A program made the position numbers and the translations under genes. The notes beneath the pieces are model-generated. The model worked only from the letters and a program-made list of their open reading frames with translations. It did no database searches and was not told where the DNA came from. Of a DNA stretch of 10,940 nucleotides, positions 5,930 to 10,940 are shown in pieces. Position 1 is the first letter of the stretch. Every line of letters begins with the position of its first letter. Source of the DNA: Azonexus sp. (lineage in GTDB: Bacteria; Pseudomonadota; Gammaproteobacteria; Burkholderiales; Rhodocyclaceae); NCBI GenBank assembly GCA_031285115.1, contig JAITWU010000122.1, forward strand, positions 1 to 10,940, given 5' to 3'.

Positions 5930-6457
5930 ATGACCGACCTAGACAATCCCAATCCTTTTGCTCCACCCAAGGCCGCCGTGGCTGACGTTATTCCCGGCGA
6001 AGGCGAGTCCTTTCAGCCGGTCAGGATGTTTTCGGCCAAAGGGCGTATGGGTCGCTTGCGCTACTATGCCTATTTGATCGGGGGTTATTTCGTTTACATC
6101 ATTGCCGCGTTTATCGTCGGATTTGTCTTTGGTTTTGCCGGATCGCCCGGCATTGTGGCGGTTGTGGTCTACGCCATGTTGATTCCTTATCTGGTGCTAA
6201 CTATTCTCTGGACCATCCAGCGCAGCCATGACATGGACTGGTCGGGCTGGATGATGCTACTCGCCCTCATCCCCCTGGTCAGCCTGATCTGGCTGTTCCG
6301 CAGCGGCACGCCTGGCGCCAACCGTTTCGGTCCGCCACCGCCGCCGAACAGTACGGGCGTCAAAGTTCTGGCTGGAATCGGCATCGTTTTGTCAGTCGTC
6401 GTGATTTTGCTCGCCATTTTGATGCCTGCTATTTTCCTCGGCGCTTACAGTCGATAG
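5930..6457 (+). CDS. DUF805 membrane protein, copy 2
   Basis: A 175-residue protein from the ATG at 5930. The open frame reaches back to 5861, but those codons are the duplicated DUF58 tail, and the alignment with copy 1 starts at MTDLDNPNPFAPPKAAVADV. Over the first 54 residues it differs from copy 1 at about nine positions. It shares FSAKGRMGRLRYYAY (34-48), RSHDMDWSGW (98-107) and GTPGANRFGPPPPPN (126-140). It is shorter in the middle, with one hydrophobic segment reduced, and ends KVLAGIGIVLSVVVILLAILMPAIFLGAYSR, so the pilin-like PAYQQYKAR tail of copy 1 is gone. Expected location is the inner membrane; function is unknown. It is probably transcribed with copy 1, and an inverted repeat that may terminate the transcript follows the stop. 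Confidence 0.88.
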   Translation: MTDLDNPNPFAPPKAAVADVIPGEGESFQPVRMFSAKGRMGRLRYYAYLIGGYFVYIIAAFIVGFVFGFAGSPGIVAVVVYAMLIPYLVLTILWTIQRSHDMDWSGWMMLLALIPLVSLIWLFRSGTPGANRFGPPPPPNSTGVKVLAGIGIVLSVVVILLAILMPAIFLGAYSR

Positions 6458-6464
6458 CGCCAGC

Positions 6465-6502
6465 AGCCCATTCGCTCGGCGCTTGCCCTGTGCGAATGGG
6501 CT
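6465..6502 (+). terminator. Inverted repeat after DUF805 copy 2, possible terminator
   Basis: AGCCCATTCGC (6465-6475) and GCGAATGGGCT (6492-6502) are perfect 11-base complements separated by 16 bases, directly after the stop codon. Only a short T stretch follows, so it is a weak intrinsic terminator or a 3'-end stabilising hairpin. Confidence 0.5.
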
Positions 6503-6520
6503 TTGCCCCTTCCCCAACCC

Positions 6521-6549
6521 CCGGTTTTTCGCTAGCATCGAAAACCCGG
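6521..6549. other. Imperfect hairpin in the trxA leader
   Basis: CCGGTTTTTCG (6521-6531) and CGAAAACCCGG (6539-6549) pair with one mismatch around a 7-base loop. It lies 44 bases before the trxA start. Its role is unclear: a 5' leader structure, or a terminator for either strand. Confidence 0.4.
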
Positions 6550-6592
6550 CTGCCCTCCAGCCATCCCCGAATACCCATCCCACGAGACAACC

Positions 6593-6919
6593 ATGAGTGA
6601 ACATATCCACTATGTGACTGACGATACTTTCGAGACCGATGTGCTGCAATCGAAGCAGCCCGTCCTCGTCGATTACTGGGCCGAATGGTGCGCCCCCTGC
6701 AAGATGATCAGCCCGCTCCTCGACCAGATCGCCGCCGAATACGCTGGCAAGCTCAAAGTCGCCAAGGTCAATATCGACGACAATCAGGCAATCCCCGCCC
6801 AGTTCGGCATTCGCGGCATTCCGACCCTGATGCTGTTCAAGGACGGCAATGTCGAAGCAACCCAGGTCGGCGCCCTTTCCAAGTCACAACTTGCGGCTTT
6901 TATTGACAGCAACCTTTAA
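6593..6919 (+). CDS. trxA: Thioredoxin 1 (variant active site WCAPC)
   Basis: A 108-residue cytoplasmic thioredoxin, the usual length for TrxA. It reduces disulfides in client proteins such as ribonucleotide reductase and is itself reduced by thioredoxin reductase. Visible family residues: buried D27, the active site W32-C33-A34-P35-C36-K37, the helix [27 protein letters not shown], and the cis-proline P77 in [14 protein letters not shown]. The second position of the CXXC loop is Ala where the standard is Gly (CGPC). The start ATG has only a weak GAG upstream. The next gene is rho, the same order as trxA-rho in Escherichia coli. A double hairpin separates the two. Identity is very sure; the redox effect of the Ala is not known from sequence. 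Confidence 0.97.
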   Translation: MSEHIHYVTDDTFETDVLQSKQPVLVDYWAEWCAPCKMISPLLDQIAAEYAGKLKVAKVNIDDNQAIPAQFGIRGIPTLMLFKDGNVEATQVGALSKSQLAAFIDSNL

Positions 6920-6935
6920 TCTCCGTAGTCTCCCG

Positions 6936-6991
6936 GCCTGACGGTGCGCAGCGCACCATCAGGCTGACGCCAGCGGCTCCGCCCGGCGTCA
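6936..6991 (+). terminator. Two adjacent hairpins between trxA and rho
   Basis: GCCTGACGGTGCGC (6936-6949) is complementary to GCGCACCATCAGGC (6951-6964) except at one base. TGACGCC (6965-6971) pairs with GGCGTCA (6985-6991), which is followed by TTTC. They lie 16 bases after the trxA stop and could end or attenuate the trxA transcript, or stabilise its 3' end. The lack of a long T run makes intrinsic termination uncertain. Confidence 0.5.
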
Positions 6992-7088
6992 TTTCACCTC
7001 CTCCCCCACGCACTGATTTTCGCCCTTTGATCGGGCTTACCTTCGCGTACTCTCCTCCGCGCCTCTTTTTCAGCGCCACTTACTCTCC
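6992..7088 (+). promoter_or_regulatory. C/T-rich, G-poor leader upstream of rho
   Basis: This 97-base stretch is strikingly pyrimidine-rich and G-poor on the + strand (for example TTTCACCTCCTCCCCCACGC, ACTCTCCTCC, CCTCTTTTTC), and no Shine-Dalgarno sequence precedes the rho ATG. A weak -35/-10 pair (TTGATC at 7027, TACTCT at 7048, spacing 15) is present but not convincing. C-rich, G-poor RNA is what Rho binds, and rho is autoregulated through its leader in E. coli, so a rut-like autoregulatory site is an inference. Confidence 0.4.
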
Positions 7089-8348
7089 ATGCAACTTTCC
7101 GAACTGAAGACCCTGCACGTCAGCAAACTGCTCGACATGGCGACCGAATTCGCCATCGAAAACGCCAACCGTATGCGCAAGCAGGAGTTGATCTACGCCA
7201 TCCTCAAGGCCAAGGCCAGAAACGGCGACACCATCTACGGCGACGGCACTCTCGAAGTGCTCGGCGACGGCTACGGTTTCCTCCGCTCGGCGGATACGTC
7301 TTATCTCGCCAACCCGGACGACATCTACGTTTCGCCCTCGCAAATCCGCCGCTTCAATCTGCGCACCGGCGACACCATCGAAGGCGAAATCCGCACGCCG
7401 AAAGACGGCGAACGCTATGTCGCCCTGACCAAGCTCGACACCATCAACGGTTTCCCGCCGGAAGCCAACAAAAACAAGATCATGTTCGAGAACCTGACGC
7501 CGCTGCATCCAACGCGCCATTTGCAGCTCGAACGCGACATCAAATCGGATGAAAACATCACCAGCCGGGTGATCGACATGATCGCCCCGATCGGCGCCGG
7601 TCAGCGCGGCCTCCTCGTTTCGCCGCCGAAATCCGGCAAGACGGTGATGTTGCAGAACGTCGCCCACGCCATCACCGCCAATCATCCGGAAGTCGTGCTG
7701 ATCGTGCTGTTGATCGACGAGCGCCCGGAAGAAGTGACCGAAATGACGCGCACCGTCAAAGGCGAGGTCGTCGCTTCGACCTTTGACGAACCGGCCACCC
7801 GGCACGTCGCAGTGGCTGAAATGGTGATCGAAAAAGCCAAGCGCCTCGTCGAACACAAAAAGGACGTGGTCATCCTGCTCGATTCGATCACCCGTCTGGC
7901 GCGCGCCTACAACACCGTGCAACCGGCTTCCGGCAAGGTGCTGACCGGCGGCGTCGACGCCAACGCCCTGCAAAAGCCCAAACGCTTTTTCGGCGCCGCC
8001 CGCAATATCGAAGAAGGCGGCTCGCTGACCATCCTCGCCACGGCGCTGATCGACACCGGCAGCCGCATGGACGAAGTGATTTACGAAGAATTCAAGGGCA
8101 CCGGCAATTCCGAAATCCACCTCGACCGGCGCATGGCCGAAAAGCGCATGTACCCGGCAATCAACGTCAACCGCTCCGGCACCCGCCGCGAAGAACTGTT
8201 GTTGAAGCCCGACGTGCTGCAAAAAATGTGGGTGCTGCGCAAACTCTGCTACCCGATGGACGACCTCGAAGCGATGGAATTCCTGCTCGACAAGGTCAAA
8301 TCAACCAAGGGCAATGCCGAATTTTTTGATGCGATGCGCCGCGGTTAA
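7089..8348 (+). CDS. rho: Transcription termination factor Rho
   Basis: A 419-residue protein, the same length as E. coli Rho and alignable over its whole length without visible gaps. N-terminal helical domain ([12 protein letters not shown], 28-39); OSB-fold RNA-binding domain with [18 protein letters not shown] (50-67) and [19 protein letters not shown] (77-95). ATPase core: Walker A PPKSGKT (179-185), catalytic E211 in [13 protein letters not shown], Walker B ILLDS (262-266), Q-loop [11 protein letters not shown] (278-288), R-loop region DTGSRMDEV (322-330), arginine finger R366 in NRSGTRREE. The hexamer binds C-rich RNA and moves along it to release RNA polymerase at factor-dependent terminators. 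The gene follows trxA and precedes rpmE. It lacks the N-terminal insertions found in actinobacterial and some other Rho proteins. Identity is certain. Confidence 0.99.
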   Translation: MQLSELKTLHVSKLLDMATEFAIENANRMRKQELIYAILKAKARNGDTIYGDGTLEVLGDGYGFLRSADTSYLANPDDIYVSPSQIRRFNLRTGDTIEGEIRTPKDGERYVALTKLDTINGFPPEANKNKIMFENLTPLHPTRHLQLERDIKSDENITSRVIDMIAPIGAGQRGLLVSPPKSGKTVMLQNVAHAITANHPEVVLIVLLIDERPEEVTEMTRTVKGEVVASTFDEPATRHVAVAEMVIEKAKRLVEHKKDVVILLDSITRLARAYNTVQPASGKVLTGGVDANALQKPKRFFGAARNIEEGGSLTILATALIDTGSRMDEVIYEEFKGTGNSEIHLDRRMAEKRMYPAINVNRSGTRREELLLKPDVLQKMWVLRKLCYPMDDLEAMEFLLDKVKSTKGNAEFFDAMRRG

Positions 8349-8371
8349 GCTATTTCCAGCGCAAAAATCCA

Positions 8372-8400
8372 TTGCATTCAAGCCATTGTTCAACGATAAT
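8372..8400 (+). promoter_or_regulatory. Possible sigma-70 promoter of rpmE
   Basis: TTGCAT (8372-8377) and GATAAT (8395-8400) are spaced by 17 bases, 54 bases before the rpmE start and in an unusually AT-rich patch after rho. The -10 matches the consensus at five of six positions, the -35 only at three. Confidence 0.5.
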
Positions 8401-8454
8401 CGCGGGCTTCCCAGATCGGCCACATCCGCCGTTCGCCCGTTCAAAGGAATCATC

Positions 8455-8676
8455 ATGAAAGCCGACATCCATCCCGATTACGCCGACGTTCAGGTCACCT
8501 GCTCCTGCGGCAACACCTTCGCCACCCGTTCGACGATGAAAAAGCCCCTGCACATCGAAGTGTGCTCGCTCTGCCACCCGTTCTACACCGGCAAACAGAA
8601 GATCGTCGATACCGCTGGCCGCGTCGAGAAATTCAACCAGAAATTCGGCGCCATGCGCGGCAAAACCGCCGCCTGA
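8455..8676 (+). CDS. rpmE: 50S ribosomal protein L31, zinc-binding type
   Basis: 73 residues from the ATG at 8455, which has AAAGGAA about 6 bases upstream. The open frame extends further back to 8314 into rho, but L31 begins MKADIHPDY, so the upstream codons are not part of it. Zinc ligands typical of the C+ type are present: C16 and C18 (VTCSCGNTF) and C37 and C40 ([12 protein letters not shown]). The end, [17 protein letters not shown], is also characteristic. L31 bridges the large and small subunits in the ribosome. The zinc form is commonly replaced by a zinc-free paralogue under zinc starvation; no such paralogue or Zur-type operator was recognised here. The gene has its own likely promoter and a strong terminator. 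Confidence 0.98.
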   Translation: MKADIHPDYADVQVTCSCGNTFATRSTMKKPLHIEVCSLCHPFYTGKQKIVDTAGRVEKFNQKFGAMRGKTAA

Positions 8677-8700
8677 GACAGTGAGTTGGCGCAACAAGAG

Positions 8701-8724
8701 GGCAGCCGGATGGCTGCCTTTTTT
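8701..8724 (+). terminator. Intrinsic terminator of rpmE
   Basis: GGCAGCC (8701-8707), a four-base loop GGAT, GGCTGCC (8712-8718) and six Ts (8719-8724) make a textbook rho-independent terminator 24 bases after the rpmE stop. It separates rpmE from the glycosyltransferase gene that starts 20 bases later. Confidence 0.92.
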
Positions 8725-8744
8725 GTTGGCTAGCGCCATCAGCC

Positions 8745-10364
8745 ATGACTGATCTCCTCGCCATGCTCCGTCGCGGCCTGCGCCTGCCCCCAAGTGGCTG
8801 GGTGCTGGCGGGTATCCTCGCCTTTTACGTGCTGGCCGGATTGTTTGGCCACGACCCGTGGAAGGGCGAAGACGCCATCCACATCGGCGTCGCCTGGCAC
8901 ATGCTGCACACGGGAGACTGGCTGACGCCCGAACTCGCCGGTCGCGCCTTTCATGAACCGCCGCTCTACTACTGGAGCGCCGCCATCAGCGGCCACCTCT
9001 TCGGCTGGCTGCTGCCCGCCCACGAGGCGATGCGGCTGGCCAGCGGCTTCTGGGTCATGCTCGCCCTAGTCGGCATCTACTACACGGGCCGCGAACTTTA
9101 CGGCCAGGACAGCGCCGCCGCCAGTCCCTTGCTGCTCGCCGGTTGCCTCGGCCTCATTCTCCATGCCCACGACGCCCAGCCGATGCTGATTGCCCTCGCC
9201 GCCTACAGCGGGGCCATCGGCGCGCTCGCCGCCATCGGGCGACGGCCACGGCTGGCCGGGCTGTTTTATGGTTTGGCCGTGGCCGGGTGTTTTCTCGGCG
9301 CGGGTATTGCGCCGACCCTGCCGCTGCTGGCCATTCTGCCGCTGGCCTGGCAATTGGCCCCGGAACGGCAGAAGGCCGCGCTGGCGCTATTGATTGGCCT
9401 CGCCATCGCCGTCCTGCTCGTCATTCCCTGGCCGTTGACTTTGTTGTTGCAAGAACCGGCCCGCTTCCACGCCTGGCTGGCGATGGAACTGCGGCCCTTG
9501 CTGACGCCTTTTTCGTTCCCCGGCGGCGGCCGCTTTCTCGCCATGCTGCCCTCCTTCGCCTTCCCGGCGCTGCCGCTCGCGTTGTGGGCGTTGTGGCAGC
9601 GTCGCCAGCAACTCGCTGCCCCGGCGCAATCATTGCCGCTCGCCCTGCTGCTCCTGACGCTCCTGATGCTGGCGCTCGCCTATCGCCCGCGTGAAATTCC
9701 GGCCCTCTTGCTGCTGCCGCCGCTCGCCCTGCTGGCGACGCCAGGGGCGCTGCTGCTGCGGCGCGGCGCGGCCAATGCCTTCGACTGGTTTGCGATGGTC
9801 ACTTTCAGCTTCTTTGCCGCCCTCGTCTGGCTGCTCTGGTCGGCGCTGATCTTTGGCTGGCCGGAGCATATCGCGCAGCGGGCGGCGGTTTTGCGCCCCG
9901 GCTTCATCAGCCATTTCGAGCCGCTCTCTTTCGTCATCGCGCTGGCGACGACGCTGTGCTGGATCTGGCTCATCAGCACCGCGCCGCGCTCGCCCTACCG
10001 CGGCCTGACGCACTGGACGCTCGGCTTTACCACCCTGTGGCTGCTGCTGACCGCGCTGGCGCTGCCGTGGTTCGATTACGACAAAAGCTACCGCCCGGTC
10101 GCCGTTGCCGTTGCCGCCGCCCTGCCGAAAAACGGCTGCCTCGCCGAGCGCGGCTTGAGCGATGGCCAACGCGCCTCACTTGCCTATTTCACGCAAATCG
10201 AGCCAGCCGCTCACGACAGCGCCGCTGGCAAAACCTGCGACTGGCTACTGCTGGTCGGCGACACCCCAACCAAACGCAAACCGCCCGCTGGCGACTGGCA
10301 GCCCGTTTGGGAGGGCTTTCGCCCCGGCGACAAGCGGGAAAAATTCGTGCTGCTCCGGCGCTAG
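8745..10364 (+). CDS. PMT/ArnT-like integral membrane glycosyltransferase
   Basis: A 539-residue polytopic membrane protein. The first helix is at about 18-34. The following loop carries HDPWKGEDAIHIGVAWHMLHTGDW (36-59) and RAFHEPPLYYWSAA (67-80), which match the first periplasmic loop of ArnT/GT39/GT83 lipid-dependent transferases: an acidic pair (here E42-D43, usually D-E) and an (E/K)PPLYYW motif. Many further hydrophobic segments follow up to about residue 445. The last ~90 residues form a soluble, probably periplasmic domain with C465 and C498. Such enzymes move a sugar from a polyprenyl-phosphate carrier to lipid A, protein or another envelope acceptor; donor and acceptor cannot be told here. 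The gene follows the rpmE terminator by 20 bp with no obvious promoter. The stop codon TAG (10362-10364) coincides with the edge of a MITE-like element. True ArnT is an alternative, but the sequence looks like the broader family. Confidence 0.85.
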   Translation: MTDLLAMLRRGLRLPPSGWVLAGILAFYVLAGLFGHDPWKGEDAIHIGVAWHMLHTGDWLTPELAGRAFHEPPLYYWSAAISGHLFGWLLPAHEAMRLASGFWVMLALVGIYYTGRELYGQDSAAASPLLLAGCLGLILHAHDAQPMLIALAAYSGAIGALAAIGRRPRLAGLFYGLAVAGCFLGAGIAPTLPLLAILPLAWQLAPERQKAALALLIGLAIAVLLVIPWPLTLLLQEPARFHAWLAMELRPLLTPFSFPGGGRFLAMLPSFAFPALPLALWALWQRRQQLAAPAQSLPLALLLLTLLMLALAYRPREIPALLLLPPLALLATPGALLLRRGAANAFDWFAMVTFSFFAALVWLLWSALIFGWPEHIAQRAAVLRPGFISHFEPLSFVIALATTLCWIWLISTAPRSPYRGLTHWTLGFTTLWLLLTALALPWFDYDKSYRPVAVAVAAALPKNGCLAERGLSDGQRASLAYFTQIEPAAHDSAAGKTCDWLLLVGDTPTKRKPPAGDWQPVWEGFRPGDKREKFVLLRR

Positions 10365-10432
10365 AGCGGTTTTTGTTTAGTCATGCACAGCACAAACGTT
10401 TCCTGCTCCCTGCCGTGAGCACGAACTGATCG

Positions 10433-10473
10433 TCCCTCTCCCGCTTGCGGGAGAGGGAATGAGGGAGAGGGTG
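10433..10473 (-). repeat. CCCTCTCCC palindromic unit, - orientation, inside the MITE-like element
   Basis: TCCCTCTCCCGC (10433-10444), TT, GCGGGAGAGGGA (10447-10458) is a perfect 12-base inverted repeat, followed by ATGAGGGAGAGGGTG. Read on the - strand it is the same lead-plus-hairpin unit seen upstream of DUF58. Confidence 0.85.
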
Positions 10474-10507
10474 TCGGGAAAGGCAAAGACGCCTGGCCCG
10501 CCGCTTG

Positions 10508-10546
10508 CCCTCACCCCCGGCCCCTCTCCCGCAAGCGGGAGAGGGG
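10508..10546 (+). repeat. CCCTCTCCC palindromic unit, + orientation, inside the MITE-like element
   Basis: The lead CCCTCACCCCCGG is followed by CCCCTCTCCCGC (10521-10532), AA, GCGGGAGAGGGG (10535-10546), a perfect 12-base inverted repeat. With the unit at 10433-10473 it forms an inverted doublet able to fold into one long hairpin. Confidence 0.85.
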
Positions 10547-10655
10547 AGAAAACGAGGCCACCGCGCCAACATGAGTGTGAACGTGTAAAACGAAACCGCT
10601 CTAAGACGGCGAGCGGACGGCAACCCGGCGTTTTCGGCCAGGCATCGGGCGAGCC

Positions 10656-10940
10656 TCAAGCCCGGAGAAAATGCTCGCGGTAATACTTCAATTCCTCGAT
10701 GGATTCGTAAATATCGGCCAGCGCCGTGTGCCGCCCCTTTTTCTTGAACCCCCGGTAAATCTCCGGCTGCCAGCGTTTGCAGAGTTCTTTCAGGGTGCTG
10801 ACATCGAGGTTGCGGTAGTGGAAAAAGGCTTCCAGTTCGGGCATGTAGCGGGCCATGAAGCGGCGATCCTGGCCGATGGAGTTGCCGCACATGGGCGAGT
10901 GGCCTTTGCCGGAGTATTTGCGCAAAAATTCGAGGGCGGC
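10656..10940 (-). CDS. orn: Oligoribonuclease, C-terminal part (5' end outside window)
   Basis: Ninety-four C-terminal codons are visible on the - strand, running from the window edge to a TGA at 10656-10658. The sequence [28 protein letters not shown] holds the second exonuclease motif of DEDDh enzymes with its Asp. [24 protein letters not shown] is the family's dimer and active-site region, and [21 protein letters not shown] contains the third motif with catalytic His and Asp, and the C-terminal end typical of Orn. The enzyme degrades two- to five-nucleotide RNAs and the cyclic-di-GMP breakdown product pGpG in the cytoplasm. The first motif (DxE) would lie outside the window. The gene faces the glycosyltransferase gene, with the MITE-like element between them. 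No clear terminator follows its stop in the 52 bases before the element. Confidence 0.97.
   Translation of the reverse strand, partial: AALEFLRKYSGKGHSPMCGNSIGQDRRFMARYMPELEAFFHYRNLDVSTLKELCKRWQPEIYRGFKKKGRHTALADIYESIEELKYYREHFLRA

Larger units (their letters stand above)
10362..10603. mobile_element. MITE-like element, 242 bp with TA ends
   Basis: The left end reads TAGAGCGGTTTTTGTTTA (10362-10379) and the right end, read on the - strand from 10603, TAGAGCGGTTTCGTTTTA, with the first 11 bases identical and 15 of 18 matching overall. Each end starts with TA, as expected for a target duplication of IS630/Tc1-mariner type elements. The interior has no credible coding sequence and contains an inverted pair of CCCTCTCCC palindromes. 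It is non-autonomous; the transposase that would mobilise it is not in this window. Confidence 0.7.

Noticed and set aside
7080..8222. 380-codon open frame on the - strand
   Set aside because: Fully antisense to rho, which is certain. The translation is rich in V, F, D and H from complementary codons and shows no recognisable domain.
8314..8454. N-terminal extension of rpmE into rho
   Set aside because: L31 begins MKADIHPDY at 8455 with a good ribosome site and a plausible promoter between; the extra codons are open frame by chance.
10381..10890. 169-codon - strand frame spanning the MITE-like element and orn
   Set aside because: It overlaps orn in another frame and runs through palindromes; Arg/Leu-rich without motifs.

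Overview
The window is a GC-rich, densely packed bacterial chromosomal segment. Gene content (trxA-rho-rpmE, orn, a MoxR/DUF58 cluster), the protein sequences and the palindromic repeats point to a betaproteobacterium, most likely of Rhodocyclales type. That taxonomic call is an inference from gene order and sequence style, not from a database match.

Region 1 (1-5189, + strand) is a compact operon of membrane-associated genes: the tail of a multi-pass membrane protein, a DUF4129 protein, a DUF4350 protein, a MoxR-type AAA+ ATPase and a DUF58 (degenerate vWA-like) protein. Overlapping starts and stops suggest co-transcription and translational coupling. Families of this kind recur together in proteobacteria and are thought to form an ATPase/vWA chaperone-like module at the membrane, but its substrate is unknown. 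The moxR-DUF58 junction has been remodelled by a 158-bp-period direct duplication loaded with CCCTCTCCC/GGGAGAGGG palindromes. These give the DUF58 protein an unusual, repeat-encoded N-terminal extension.

Region 2 (5190-6457, + strand) holds two tandem DUF805 membrane-protein genes. They are a local duplication: the second copy is preceded by a relic of the last codons of the DUF58 gene. The first copy ends in a pilin-like hydrophobic tail that the second has lost.

Region 3 (6458-8724, + strand) is a housekeeping block: thioredoxin (trxA), transcription terminator Rho (rho) and ribosomal protein L31 (rpmE). Hairpins lie between the genes, a plausible promoter precedes rpmE and a clear intrinsic terminator follows it.

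Region 4 (8745-10940) has an ArnT/PMT-like membrane glycosyltransferase on the + strand, facing the 3' part of oligoribonuclease (orn) on the - strand. Between them is a 242-bp MITE-like element with TAGAGCGGTTT terminal inverted repeats, apparently inserted into the TA of the glycosyltransferase stop codon. It carries an inverted pair of the same palindromic unit found at the DUF58 locus. No CRISPR array, tRNA, rRNA, intact transposase gene or defence system was seen. The most notable non-genic structure is the REPIN-like palindrome family and its effect on gene boundaries.
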